Assembly: GCA_031547305.1 (NCBI GenBank)
Contig: JAVBSC010000042.1
Coordinates: 55,692-119,691 of the forward strand
Length of the DNA: 64,000 nucleotides
Reading direction: 5' to 3'
Source of the DNA: JAVBSC01 sp031547305
GTDB lineage: Bacteria > Desulfobacterota > Desulfovibrionia > Desulfovibrionales > Desulfovibrionaceae
The position numbers and the translations under genes were made by a program. This document shows, piece after piece, positions 25,224 through 33,960 of this stretch (position 1 is its first letter; every line of letters starts with the position of its first letter). The notes beneath the pieces are model-generated. The model made no database searches, was not told where the DNA came from, and worked only from the letters and a program-made list of their open reading frames with translations.

Positions 25224-26540
25224 ATGGTTAATTGTTTGCAATGTCTGGTAAAATCCGTTTGCGCTTTGGGAGTTTGTCTGCTTGTTCTGGGCCTGCCGGT
25301 CAGCCCGGCCCACGCGGCCGCCACTCCGGAAATACTGATCAACGCCACTCAGTACCGGATTCGCATCGCCATGGCTGATCCTTTGGGGTCCGCCTCAGGC
25401 GCTCCCACGCTGCAAAAATACATTCAGGGCAACTTGTCCTTTTTGCCTTTTGTGCAGCAGCTTGACCAGCGCGGCATCCTTGGCGGCACGAAACTTCCAG
25501 TGGCCACCGGGCCCGAACTGGACTTCAAGCGCTTCCAACTGGCCGGGGCGGATTTGCTGATCACCAGCAACTGGGTGGCTTCCGACAAGGTTGAGCTGCG
25601 CACCTTTGAAACCACCAGCGGCAAATTCGTGTTCGGCAACATCTACAACGTTGGCAACGACGCCGCCCTGGGCGATACGGCGGACAAGTTTTGCGCCGAA
25701 CTTATGGAATCCATAACCGGCCGGGGGGATTTTTTCCGGGCCACCATCGCCTTTTCCAAGTCGGACGGCAAAGGCAAAAAGGATATCTGGGCCGTGCGGC
25801 CCACGGGACGGGAACTGCGGCGCCTCACCAACATGCCGGGCGAGGCGATTTCTCCAACCTGGTCGCACGATGGCCGCTTTGTGGTTTTCAGCCACATAGA
25901 CATCCGCACCCATGCCCTGGGCGTATGGGACAGCACCACCCGCATGACCAACCGGATAAAGTTCCCCGGCAATACGGTCATCGGTCCATGCTTCATGCCG
26001 GACAACAAGGTGGCCGTGAGCCTTACCGACGGCCAGAACCCCAGCATCTTTCTGCTGAACTACGCCTTCCAGAAGGAAAAAAGACTGGTAAACAGCTCCG
26101 GAATTGATGTTTCGCCTTCCGTGGACGCGGCCGGCGCCAAGATGGTCTTCACCTCCAGCCGCCAGGGCAATCCTCAGATTTTCATGAAGGACCTGCGTAG
26201 CGGCGCGGAAACACGGGTAACCAGCGAAGGCAACTACAATACCGATCCCAGCATCAGCCCGGACGGCACTCTGGTGGCTTACGCTCGGCTTACCGGCCAG
26301 GGCAACCGCATTTTTGTGCGGGATCTGCTTACCGGCCAGGACCGTCAGGTCAGCTTCGGTCCTGGGAGCGACGAGCAGCCGGCTTTTGGCCCGGACAGCT
26401 ATTTTATAGCCTATTCATCAAACCGGGGTGGGCAGCGTCTGATCTACCTGACCACCCGGCACGGCGGAGATCCAAAGCAGATCCCCACTGGTCCGGGCGA
26501 CGCGGCTTTTCCGGATTGGGGGGTATTTCAGCGAAAATAA
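25224..26540 (+). CDS. tolB: TolB: periplasmic beta-propeller of Tol-Pal
   Basis: 438 residues with a signal peptide ending SPAHAAA. The N-terminal domain (residues 30-165) contacts TolA; the C-terminal propeller shows repeated SPxxDGR-type blades (ISPTWSHDGRFVVFSHI, VSPSVDAAGAKMVFTSS, DPSISPDGTLVAYARL). It links TolA to Pal. 23 bases after tolA. Confidence 0.95.
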   Translation: MVNCLQCLVKSVCALGVCLLVLGLPVSPAHAAATPEILINATQYRIRIAMADPLGSASGAPTLQKYIQGNLSFLPFVQQLDQRGILGGTKLPVATGPELDFKRFQLAGADLLITSNWVASDKVELRTFETTSGKFVFGNIYNVGNDAALGDTADKFCAELMESITGRGDFFRATIAFSKSDGKGKKDIWAVRPTGRELRRLTNMPGEAISPTWSHDGRFVVFSHIDIRTHALGVWDSTTRMTNRIKFPGNTVIGPCFMPDNKVAVSLTDGQNPSIFLLNYAFQKEKRLVNSSGIDVSPSVDAAGAKMVFTSSRQGNPQIFMKDLRSGAETRVTSEGNYNTDPSISPDGTLVAYARLTGQGNRIFVRDLLTGQDRQVSFGPGSDEQPAFGPDSYFIAYSSNRGGQRLIYLTTRHGGDPKQIPTGPGDAAFPDWGVFQRK

Positions 26541-26582
26541 TAAAAATATTGTTAAAATACATGTAATTTTGCCATAGCCACC

Positions 26583-26610
26583 TTGACAAAAGCTAATGTG
26601 AAGATAGGAT
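26583..26610 (+). promoter_or_regulatory. Sigma-70 promoter of pal
   Basis: TTGACA, 16-base spacer, TAGGAT, ending 97 bases before the pal ATG. It would give pal its own transcription in addition to read-through from tolB. Confidence 0.6.
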
Positions 26611-26707
26611 GCTGCCGTGTGAGCGGGCGGGAGGACTATCGGCCTTCCGCCTGGTTATATTAAGGAAGCGTTATAAACAAATTAAAGAAGCCGCTCCGGG
26701 AGGAACA

Positions 26708-27202
26708 ATGAACAAGTTTATGCGTGCCGGGCTCATGTTGGCCCTTGTACTGGCCATGGCGATCAGCGCTGGCTGCGCCAAACAATCCACAGTGGAAACC
26801 CCGCCGGCCGACCCTTACGGCGGGACCCAGATGACCGCTGAAGAGCAGGCGGCCGCCAATTATATTTCCAACGCTAAAGTCTACTTTGCCTTTGATCGCT
26901 TTGATCTGGCCCAGGATTCAAAAAACGTCCTGCGCGACAAAGCGGAAAAAATGAAGCAGTTCCCGCAACTGCGCGTGATCATTGAAGGCCATTGCGACGA
27001 GCGCGGCACCGAGGAATATAACCTGGCCCTGGGTGAGCGCCGCGCCCGCGCCGCTTACGAATACCTGCTTATGCTTGGCGTTTCCGCCAACCAGATGGAA
27101 ATGCTGAGCTATGGCAAGCTGCATCCGGCCGTGGACGGCCATGGCGAACAGGCCTGGGCCCAGAACCGCCGCGACGAGTTCAAGGTAACCAAGCCCCGCT
27201 AG
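26708..27202 (+). CDS. pal: Pal: peptidoglycan-associated lipoprotein
   Basis: 164 residues. Lipobox AISAGC places the lipidated Cys near residue 21. The OmpA-like domain has VYFAFDRFDLAQDSKNVLRD and the peptidoglycan-binding signature IIEGHCDERGTEEYNLALGE RRA. I use the ATG at 26708 with AGGAAC upstream; an upstream in-frame start would put extra residues before the signal peptide. Confidence 0.96.
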   Translation: MNKFMRAGLMLALVLAMAISAGCAKQSTVETPPADPYGGTQMTAEEQAAANYISNAKVYFAFDRFDLAQDSKNVLRDKAEKMKQFPQLRVIIEGHCDERGTEEYNLALGERRARAAYEYLLMLGVSANQMEMLSYGKLHPAVDGHGEQAWAQNRRDEFKVTKPR

Positions 27203-27223
27203 TATCTTAAGCATTCGATCGAA

Positions 27224-27262
27224 AGAAAAGAGCCGCCCAATTAAAGCGGCTCTTTTCTTTTT
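27224..27262. terminator. Bidirectional terminator between pal and the pseudouridine synthase
   Basis: AAAAGAGCCGC pairs with GCGGCTCTTTT, followed by cTTTTT on the plus strand and with A-rich sequence on the other side. It serves pal and the convergent gene ending at 27261. Confidence 0.85.
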
Positions 27263-28190
27263 ATGGACGGAAATGCCCGGCCCAGTGTTCCGGCTCGGAG
27301 GTAAAACTTTGCCCGTCCGGCAGGGTGACGCGCCAGGCGTGGAGCAGCAGAAAGGGGTGGGGGGGGCCTCCGTAGCGGGCGTCCCCCACTATGGGCCGGC
27401 CGCGCCCGGCCAGTTGCACCCGGAGTTGGTGCTTGCGGCCGCTGAGCAATGTGAGGCGGAGCAGGGTAAAGACCAGGCCGGCGCGGAGCCTTGCCCGAAG
27501 TGGAAAGGCGGTCGCCCGCGCTCTTTTGGCGCGGTCCGGCCGGCCGGGCCGAATGGCCGCGCCAGGCTCCGCCAGGCGCATTCGCTCCAAGCCGTCCGCA
27601 TCCAGGCCGGATTCCAAAAAATCCTCCAGCCTTGTTTCCCCACCCGGCCAATCCCCGCTGACCCAGGCCAAATACTCTTTGACCAGACCGGAATTCTCGG
27701 CTGCGAACAGCTCATGCAGGCCGCGCTGCGCCGTGTGGGTCAGTCCGGCCAGGATCAGGCCGGAACAATGCTTGTCCAGCCGGTGGGCCGGGGCGGGCAG
27801 GTAAGTCAGGCCGGCATAGGCCTGGGCCAGCCTCTGGCTCACGGAATCGCTTATTCCAGGCCCAGGCTGCACAGCCAGTCCGGCCGCCTTGTCCAGCACC
27901 AGAATGTCCCCGGCCCGGCCTACCAACTTAAGTCCTGGCCCAAGGTCCTTTGGCTCAGGCGCTGGCGGAGCGGCCACATCCGGCGCGGCAAATGGCGGCA
28001 AACGCAGTTTGTCGCCGGCGTCCAGCCGATCAAAGGCTTTGGCCCTGCCGGAATTAACCCGTACCTGGCCGCTGCGAATCCATTTGTGCAGCAGGGATCT
28101 CGGCAGGGCCAGACGGCGCTCCAGAAAGCGCAGGAGCTTCAGTCCGGCTTCCTCCCGGTTGACCACAAGCGTGTTGGGTGGCGGTGGCAT
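27261..28190 (-). CDS. RluA-family rRNA pseudouridine synthase
   Basis: 309 residues. An S4 RNA-binding domain (1-75, LPRSLLHKWIRSGQVRVNSG) is followed by the catalytic domain with the nucleophilic Asp in APAHRLDKHCSGLILAGL; the family usually has HRLDRDTSG, so Lys-His-Cys here is a variant, but the Asp is intact. LSGRKHQLRVQLA and GDARYGG follow. Most like RluC/RluD-type enzymes acting on 23S rRNA; the exact uridine cannot be assigned. Confidence 0.88.
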   Translation of the reverse strand: MPPPPNTLVVNREEAGLKLLRFLERRLALPRSLLHKWIRSGQVRVNSGRAKAFDRLDAGDKLRLPPFAAPDVAAPPAPEPKDLGPGLKLVGRAGDILVLDKAAGLAVQPGPGISDSVSQRLAQAYAGLTYLPAPAHRLDKHCSGLILAGLTHTAQRGLHELFAAENSGLVKEYLAWVSGDWPGGETRLEDFLESGLDADGLERMRLAEPGAAIRPGRPDRAKRARATAFPLRARLRAGLVFTLLRLTLLSGRKHQLRVQLAGRGRPIVGDARYGGPPHPFLLLHAWRVTLPDGQSFTSEPEHWAGHFRP

Positions 28191-28223
28191 GAAAATGAAT
28201 TTAATTTGCCTGTTGAAAGTGGC

Positions 28224-28325
28224 GGGGGCTGGAAAGGCCGCGCCTCTCCAGCCCCCGGAGCATTAATCTTTACGGCCGTCCGACGTTGGAAGGCAATTAT
28301 GAATTCATTGTGAGAAGCCTTCCAA
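28224..28325 (-). terminator. Two hairpins downstream of the FG-GAP gene
   Basis: TTGGAAGGC (28286-28294) pairs with GCCTTCCAA (28317-28325) just after the FG-GAP stop codon, and GGGGGCTGGA (28224-28233) pairs with TCCAGCCCCC (28247-28256) before the pseudouridine synthase start. T-tracts are weak; together they probably separate the two genes' transcripts. Confidence 0.5.
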
Positions 28326-28335
28326 ACAAACCGCT

Positions 28336-30006
28336 CTACTGTTTTTCGCTGGGATCCACCTCGGTTCCGGGGTCCACCTTGCTGGTGTCCAACGGATAGA
28401 TGAACACCATGGTTTTGCGCGAATCAAAGCCCAGGGCGCCGGGGTGCGTGTTGATGCAGACCACCAGGTCCATGCTGCCGTCGTTGTTGCCGTCCGCCAG
28501 GGTGAAGTCGGTGATTGAGCCCTTGATGCGCCGTGTCTTCCACTGCAGGTTCATGCCGGAGCCGTCCCAGAACAAACTCTGGATTTCCGATTCAGGGAAG
28601 GAGCGGTAGCGGTCAAAGAGCAGTGAGGCTGTGGAATAGGGCCGGGAAACCAGCATTTCGTAGTTGCCGTCTTTTTCCAGATCCACTGGCAGCATGCGAG
28701 TGGGGATGAAATACATCGAGCCGGGAGACTCTTGGTCCACGCCCATGCCGGGCAACTGGGTCTGCATGGCAATGGCCTTGACTGAGCCGAAGAATTTGTC
28801 ATCGCTCTCGGAAAGTCTGGCCCCTCGCTCAGTGTATACGCGCAACTTTTCGCTGGGGGAAATCATGGCCATTTTGATCCCGTCGGTTCCCAGCCCGGCC
28901 GGCAGGTAAACGAAGTTAAAAACGTTGAAATCCTTGGGCAGGTTCAGTTGGGTGCCAGGGATGAATTCGCCGCCGTTCTTGATCATTTCATAGACCTGCG
29001 GCGCAAAGGCGGTGCGCTTGTCCCCTTTCTGGCCGATAAGCGTGGGCTTCATGCGTGGCGGCATGTCCACCACGTTCATGAAATAGCGCACGTTAGTGGC
29101 CACTTCCGTAAAGCGCTTGCCGTCAAAGTTAAGCACCCTGGTGGCAGGGTCGGAGGCGGCGTCCAGCATGTTGACGACAATTTCCTTCCTGCCGTCGTTG
29201 TTCAAATCTATGGCGCACAGGCACAGGGCCTCGTGGTTGAGCGGGAAGTCCAGCTTGCCAAGGGGCTGGAGGCGGCCGTTATCGTACATGTAGGCGTAGA
29301 TGGATTTGTCAGCCAGAATGACTATTTCATTGCGGCCGTCGCCGTCCATATCGCCGACTTCCATGCCCACAGAGGCAAAGGGGAGCTGCTGCGAGCGCAG
29401 GCGGTCCGTGTCCGCGCTGGTGCCGGAATAGCGGACCTGCGGGTTCAGGTACACTTCCTTGGGGCGATCCAGGTTATGCACGAATTCCGGGTTCATCTGG
29501 TTGACGGCCTCGGTCTGCTTTGGCGCCGGCTTGGCTGTTGCCGTCTGAGCCGGGGCGTTGCCGAACACTTCCGAATTTATGTTGTCGCTCACGCTTTTAA
29601 TGGTGGGAATAAGCTGGGCCACCCTGGTTTCCCGCGAGCGATGCCAGACTTTGCCGCTTCTGTCGCGCACGCGCACGTCCAGGCTGCAATCCTCGCCCAC
29701 TATGCCGATGCTGCCCCAGATCACGTAATCCGCGTCAAGGGCGGCCCTGGCTTTTTCCGAAGCGGCCTCGTCGGCCGGCACAGTCTTGGCCAGCGGGCTG
29801 TCCTGCCCGACCGGCCTGGTGTTATCCTGCACGGAAAGGCGCGAATACAGCATTGGGGGAATCGCCTGGGAAAGATATTTGTAGCCGGCCGGGCCGTTTA
29901 TGGCGAACGGCAGAACCACAAAGCTTTTTGCGGCCGCCATGCCCGCGCCCGCCGAGGCAAGCAACAGGGTCAGACTTAAAATGGCCGCACGAACACTCAA
30001 CTTCAT
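28336..30006 (-). CDS. Secreted FG-GAP/VCBS-repeat protein with N-terminal TolB/FlgO-like domain
   Basis: 556 residues with a signal peptide (MKLSVRAAILSLTLLLASAG, cleavage near AGMAAA). Residues 27-150 (SFVVLPFAINGPAGYKYLSQ, then ADYVIWGSIGIVGEDCSLDV) look like the small TolB-N/FlgO-type domain found in periplasmic or outer-membrane-associated proteins. Residues 210-540 carry FG-GAP beta-propeller blades with calcium-loop motifs DMDGDGRNE, DLNNDGRKE, DLEKDGNYE and DGNNDGSMD. Role unknown; probably exported to the periplasm or surface. Not obviously in an operon. Confidence 0.8.
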   Translation of the reverse strand: MKLSVRAAILSLTLLLASAGAGMAAAKSFVVLPFAINGPAGYKYLSQAIPPMLYSRLSVQDNTRPVGQDSPLAKTVPADEAASEKARAALDADYVIWGSIGIVGEDCSLDVRVRDRSGKVWHRSRETRVAQLIPTIKSVSDNINSEVFGNAPAQTATAKPAPKQTEAVNQMNPEFVHNLDRPKEVYLNPQVRYSGTSADTDRLRSQQLPFASVGMEVGDMDGDGRNEIVILADKSIYAYMYDNGRLQPLGKLDFPLNHEALCLCAIDLNNDGRKEIVVNMLDAASDPATRVLNFDGKRFTEVATNVRYFMNVVDMPPRMKPTLIGQKGDKRTAFAPQVYEMIKNGGEFIPGTQLNLPKDFNVFNFVYLPAGLGTDGIKMAMISPSEKLRVYTERGARLSESDDKFFGSVKAIAMQTQLPGMGVDQESPGSMYFIPTRMLPVDLEKDGNYEMLVSRPYSTASLLFDRYRSFPESEIQSLFWDGSGMNLQWKTRRIKGSITDFTLADGNNDGSMDLVVCINTHPGALGFDSRKTMVFIYPLDTSKVDPGTEVDPSEKQ

Positions 30007-30187
30007 AGCTTCTCCGGGTCAATTTGTTATTGCGCCCAAAAATGCGGGCGAATTAAATTCAGGACAAAAATAAAGCCCGTCAGCAGACTTCATAAACTCT
30101 CTTTGACTTGGAATCAACTATAACTCCGAATCAAAAATAAACCGCCGCCAAAGGCGGCATGAGGCCGCTATATCGCTGCATCAGTTT

Positions 30188-31138
30188 TCAGGCAAGCTCC
30201 GTCGCGGCCTTAAATAACGCCTTTATTTCCTTATCCAGCCGGTCGTCGAATTCCAGCCCCAGGGCCTGGCGTATTTTGTCGTTGCGCACGCTCAGCGGCC
30301 CAGTTCCGGGCGCATTGGTTTTTTTTAAGATCACCGCCAGTTCTCCGCCGTATTCGCGTCTGTACACTTCGGCCACCCGATCGACAACCTGCCCCAGACT
30401 CAAAGATGCCCCGAAAGATAAATTAAAAATCTCGCCGCTTAAATCCGGTCTTTGCGCCAGGCCAGCCAGGCTTTTGGCCACATCGCCAAGCCAGATGAAA
30501 TCCCGTTGATCTTCAGGGGAAGCGTTCAGAGTGATTGCGCCGGTCTTTACCGCGCTCCGGCACAAATCATTGAGCAGCAGGTACCATTTGTCGCAGGGCA
30601 TAAATACCGGCGCGCCGTATCCGTTTGACGGCCTTGCGATGATCTGCCGCAACCCCTTTGTCCGCCAGGCCAGACGGCAATATTCCTCGCCAACAAGATG
30701 GGTCAGGGCGTAGTCGTTGCGCGGTTCCAACGGAGCATCCTCGTCCACAATTCCGCCGGCCTTCCCATAAACATGAAAGGTGCTCAAATACACCAGCAGC
30801 GGAGCCATCGCCCCATCTCCCCCAGCCTTTGCAAGCAGTGCGTCGATCAAACAGCGCGTGCCGAGGCCGTTGATTTCCAGGGCCCTGCGCGCATAGTCCG
30901 GAGCAAAACCCTCATTAAAGCTTGCCGCATGGATGCAGGCTTCCAGCCCATCCGGCAACAATGCCGCCAAATTGTTTGCCCCCATGGCCAGATCCGCCTG
31001 AACCAACGCGTACGGCCCGTTCAAATCCGGCCGCGTGGCCCTGCGCGACAGCACGAACACCTCATGCCCGGCCAGCGCCAGTTCCCGCGTCGCCCAAGCC
31101 CCCAAATACCCCAACCCGCCGGTTATAAGAACTTTCAT
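30188..31138 (-). CDS. NAD-dependent sugar epimerase/reductase (extended SDR)
   Basis: 316 residues from MKVLITGGLGYLG; the nucleotide motif GGLGYLGAWA is intact. The usual active-site YxxxK reads NDYALTHLVGEEY, so Lys is replaced by His, a variant I recall from some sugar-nucleotide reductases. It overlaps the upstream cupin gene by ATGA. As last gene of the CDP-sugar cassette it probably reduces the 4-keto group of the deoxysugar. Confidence 0.85.
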   Translation of the reverse strand: MKVLITGGLGYLGAWATRELALAGHEVFVLSRRATRPDLNGPYALVQADLAMGANNLAALLPDGLEACIHAASFNEGFAPDYARRALEINGLGTRCLIDALLAKAGGDGAMAPLLVYLSTFHVYGKAGGIVDEDAPLEPRNDYALTHLVGEEYCRLAWRTKGLRQIIARPSNGYGAPVFMPCDKWYLLLNDLCRSAVKTGAITLNASPEDQRDFIWLGDVAKSLAGLAQRPDLSGEIFNLSFGASLSLGQVVDRVAEVYRREYGGELAVILKKTNAPGTGPLSVRNDKIRQALGLEFDDRLDKEIKALFKAATELA

Positions 31139-31602
31139 AAAATCCACCAGCAAGGCATCTCCGGCGAATCCAGGGGGAGTTTTTCGGATTCACAGGGATC
31201 GTGCGGCAGATCCGCGCAGTTGGCCAGCAGGGCAGGGCCGTGGCCGGCATTGCCAAAGGCGTACCAGAGGCCGGGGGGCAGGATGAGCAGTTTATAGCGG
31301 TCCGGGCGGCCCAGCTGGTATTCCGCGCTTTGGCCGAAGCTGGGTGAATTCGGGCGGCTGTCGTAAACCTTAAGGCGAATCAGGCCGACGGGCGCGGCAA
31401 AACATTGGGTCTGCGCCTTGTGGCGCTTCCAGCCTTTGACCGCGCCGGGCAGGACCTCGGAAAAGTAGATCTCTCCAAAGCCCTTGAACCAGGGCGCGTC
31501 CGCGCGGAGCATGTGCAGGACCGGGCCGCCGTCGGTGGAGATCACTTTAAGGGGTTCTTCCCGCACTCCGGCCAGGACGCAAATATTATTAGGAGTACCC
31601 AT
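31135..31602 (-). CDS. RmlC/WxcM-like cupin sugar isomerase
   Basis: 155 residues from the ATG at 31602 (MGTPNNICVLAGV); no clear ribosome-binding site, and a longer form from 31659 is possible. The motif GAVKGWKRHKAQTQCFAAPVG matches the RmlC-like pattern (GWH-H--QTQ), and PPGLWYAFGN is the second cupin motif. Likely a 3- or 5-epimerase, or 3,4-ketoisomerase, acting on a CDP-4-keto-6-deoxyhexose, given its neighbours. Confidence 0.8.
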   Translation of the reverse strand: MGTPNNICVLAGVREEPLKVISTDGGPVLHMLRADAPWFKGFGEIYFSEVLPGAVKGWKRHKAQTQCFAAPVGLIRLKVYDSRPNSPSFGQSAEYQLGRPDRYKLLILPPGLWYAFGNAGHGPALLANCADLPHDPCESEKLPLDSPEMPCWWIL

Positions 31603-31699
31603 TTCAGTTTTTGTTTGAAGGTTTGTGCGACATCTCCCCCAACCCTTAAATAGCCTCATTGAAGGGTTAAGGAGGGTGGTTACCCTCCACGGTATTCTC

Positions 31700-32800
31700 T
31701 CACTCCGCCCACTTCAGCTCTTTCTTGCCCGCCAGTGCGCAGTATTCGGCGATTTGGGCCAGGGTAAAGGCGTACATGTCGGTATTTTGGCCGCGGTAGT
31801 AGGCGTGGTACCAGTTGGCGGTGAAGGCCACGGTCTGGGTGAAGTTGAGGGTGGCCTTCCAGGCCAGGTGGGCCAGGGATTTATCGCAGCAGAGCTTGAG
31901 CAGGGTGCATTCTTTTTTGCCCAGGGCGCCGGTTTTGTCCATAACAGTATGGAAGTCGGGCCAGTGGGACCCGAGGGCTTCGGCCAGATCAGCCACGCTG
32001 CTGTTCACGTCCGCGGCCGGGCCGAAGTTGAAGGCTTCGTGGCTGATGGGGAGTGGAGATTCATCTCCGGCCAGAAGTTTGGCTCCCAGCCAGAGGTAGC
32101 CGGAAAGCGGCTCCAGAACGTGTTGCCAGGGCCGGGTGGCCCAGGGGCTGCGGATTTGCGCGGCTTCGCCATTGGCCCAGGCTTTGGCGCAGTCCGGCAC
32201 AATGCGATCCTGAGCCCAGTCTCCGCCGCCGATGACGTTGCCGGCGCGCACGGTGGCCATTCTGGGACCCTGGCGGAAAAAGGACTTGAAGTAGGAGTGG
32301 GCGATTATTTCCGCACAGGCCTTGGAGGCGCTGTAGGGGTCCTCGCCGCCCAGATGGTCGGTTTCGCGGTAGCCCCAGACCCATTCGTCGTTGCGGTAGC
32401 ATTTGTCGCTGGTGATGCAGACCACGGCCTTTACGGACGGGCAGGCGCGCACGGCTTCCAGAAGGTTCAGGGTGCCCATGGCGTTGGTTTCAAAGGTGGC
32501 GGCCGGGTCTTCGTATGACGGACGGACCAGGGCCTGGGCGGCCATATGGAAGATAATGTCCGGCTGAAAAGCCTTTACGGCTCCGGCCAGGGCGGACCTG
32601 TGCCGCACATCGCCAGAGATGTGCCGCAGGCGGTTTTCCAGGCCCAGGACCTGAAAATTATTCGGGCTGCCGGGAAAATCCAGAGAATACCCCGCCACAT
32701 CGGCTCCCAGGCTGAGCAGCCAGGAGCAGAGCCAGGAGCCTTTAAAGCCGGTATGGCCGGTGATGAAAACTTTTTTATCGCGGTATTGTTCGGCGAACAT
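31700..32800 (-). CDS. rfbG: RfbG: CDP-glucose 4,6-dehydratase
   Basis: Converts CDP-glucose to CDP-4-dehydro-6-deoxyglucose. 366 residues. NAD motif TGHTGFKGSWL, catalytic YSASKACAE (YxxxK present), ITSDKCYRNDEWVWGYRE and NVIGGGDWAQDRIVPD are typical of this enzyme rather than of the dTDP-glucose dehydratase. It follows rfbF by 18 bases. Confidence 0.95.
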   Translation of the reverse strand: MFAEQYRDKKVFITGHTGFKGSWLCSWLLSLGADVAGYSLDFPGSPNNFQVLGLENRLRHISGDVRHRSALAGAVKAFQPDIIFHMAAQALVRPSYEDPAATFETNAMGTLNLLEAVRACPSVKAVVCITSDKCYRNDEWVWGYRETDHLGGEDPYSASKACAEIIAHSYFKSFFRQGPRMATVRAGNVIGGGDWAQDRIVPDCAKAWANGEAAQIRSPWATRPWQHVLEPLSGYLWLGAKLLAGDESPLPISHEAFNFGPAADVNSSVADLAEALGSHWPDFHTVMDKTGALGKKECTLLKLCCDKSLAHLAWKATLNFTQTVAFTANWYHAYYRGQNTDMYAFTLAQIAEYCALAGKKELKWAE

Positions 32801-32818
32801 AAAAACTCCGGTTAGGGG

Positions 32819-33589
32819 CTAAAGCCAGGGAATATTGCCGCTATCCCAGATTTTGTTGAGCAACTGGTAGTCACGCAGGGTATCCATGCACTGCCAGAAA
32901 CCTTCATGGCGGTACATGGCCAATTGGCCTTCCTTGGCCGCGCGTTCCAGAGGCGCTTTTTCCAGGTCGCATTTTTCGTCCGTGGTCAGATAGTCCAAAA
33001 AGGCGCGCTCAAAGACGAAAAAGCCGCAGTTGGTGAACTGGTTGAGCAGGGGCTTTTCCTGCCAGGATTTTATGTTGCCGCTTTTGTCCGTGGCCACGGT
33101 GCCAAAGCGTGAAGGCATGCGCACGCCGGTGAAAGTGACCAGTTTGCCGTGAGCTTTGTGAAACGCCAGCAGCTTGGCGATGTCCATGTCAGCCACGCCG
33201 TCGCCGTAGGTGGCCATGAAGCGATCGCCGTCCAGGTGCTGGGCCACGCGCTTGATGCGGGCGCCTTTTTCCGTGTCTTCACCCGTGTCGCACAGGGTGA
33301 CCTTCCAGTCCAGCGGCGTGGCGTCCGTTTCATGCACTTCCACTTTGCCGCTGCCCAGGTGTACGGTGAAATCCGCGTTGCGGATGCGGTAGTCATGAAA
33401 ATACTGCTTGATGACCTCGCCCCGGTAGCCCAGGGGCAGGACGAATTCTTTAAAACCATAACGGGCGTAACGCTGCATGATGTGCCATAGGATCGGCCGG
33501 CCGCCTACTTCCACCATGGGCTTGGGTTTGTATTCAGTTTCCTCGCGCAGCCTGGTGCCTTTGCCCCCGCAGAATATTATCGCTTTCAT
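32819..33589 (-). CDS. rfbF: RfbF: glucose-1-phosphate cytidylyltransferase
   Basis: Makes CDP-glucose from CTP and glucose-1-phosphate. 256 residues from MKAIIFCGGKGTRL (GAGGAA upstream). Nucleotidyltransferase signature GGKGTRLREETEYKPKPMV, then GYRGEVIKQYF, YGDGVADMDI and EGFWQCMDTLRDY are all as in the known enzyme. First gene of the four-gene minus-strand cassette. Confidence 0.96.
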   Translation of the reverse strand: MKAIIFCGGKGTRLREETEYKPKPMVEVGGRPILWHIMQRYARYGFKEFVLPLGYRGEVIKQYFHDYRIRNADFTVHLGSGKVEVHETDATPLDWKVTLCDTGEDTEKGARIKRVAQHLDGDRFMATYGDGVADMDIAKLLAFHKAHGKLVTFTGVRMPSRFGTVATDKSGNIKSWQEKPLLNQFTNCGFFVFERAFLDYLTTDEKCDLEKAPLERAAKEGQLAMYRHEGFWQCMDTLRDYQLLNKIWDSGNIPWL

Positions 33590-33703
33590 AGGATTCCTCA
33601 GAAAAAAAGATGGAAAACACGGCCGGATCGCAAAAATGCGGCCCACACTGCTCCATGCCCCAAGCACTCAGGCTAGTCAATGGGGTGTTTTGCAGGCCGT
33701 ATT

Positions 33704-33731
33704 TTGACAAAGCGTGTAAAGTTGATATAGT
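33704..33731 (+). promoter_or_regulatory. Sigma-70 promoter of the EIIC-EAL gene
   Basis: TTGACA, 16-base spacer, TATAGT: a strong match, giving a leader of about 220 bases. Confidence 0.65.
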
Positions 33732-33768
33732 TTTTAAGATTGACAGGAACAGTATGATTTTACTATGG

Positions 33769-33830
33769 CATTTCAACTTTGAAATGACAGGGCGGGCGTC
33801 CCAAGGTGAATCCGCCAAAATGCTCTGGCG
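33769..33830. repeat. Intergenic repeat with ATTTCAA/TTGAAAT palindrome
   Basis: On the minus strand the order is AGAGCATTTT followed by the CATTTCAA/TTGAAATG palindrome, the same order and orientation as in 55087-55214 but with a shorter spacer. Confidence 0.4.
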
Positions 33831-33960
33831 CTGCGAAGCATAGCATAGCGGCGCCCGCGAGTTTTTTGCGGGCGGGCTTTGCCCGCGATCAAGCGAAAAA
33901 CTCAAGCGTAATTTGTTCCATTGAACAGCCCGTTAATTTTGGGCTTGCGGGTATAATTTG

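Larger units (their letters stand above)
33590..33960. other. 371-base divergent intergenic region
   Basis: No gene seen. A plus-strand sigma-70 promoter lies at 33704-33731 and a CATTTCAA-ct-TTGAAATG palindrome at 33769-33786. Minus-strand sequence at about 33810-33826 reads AGAGCATTTTGGC, a motif shared with the repeat at 55087. Confidence 0.5.
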
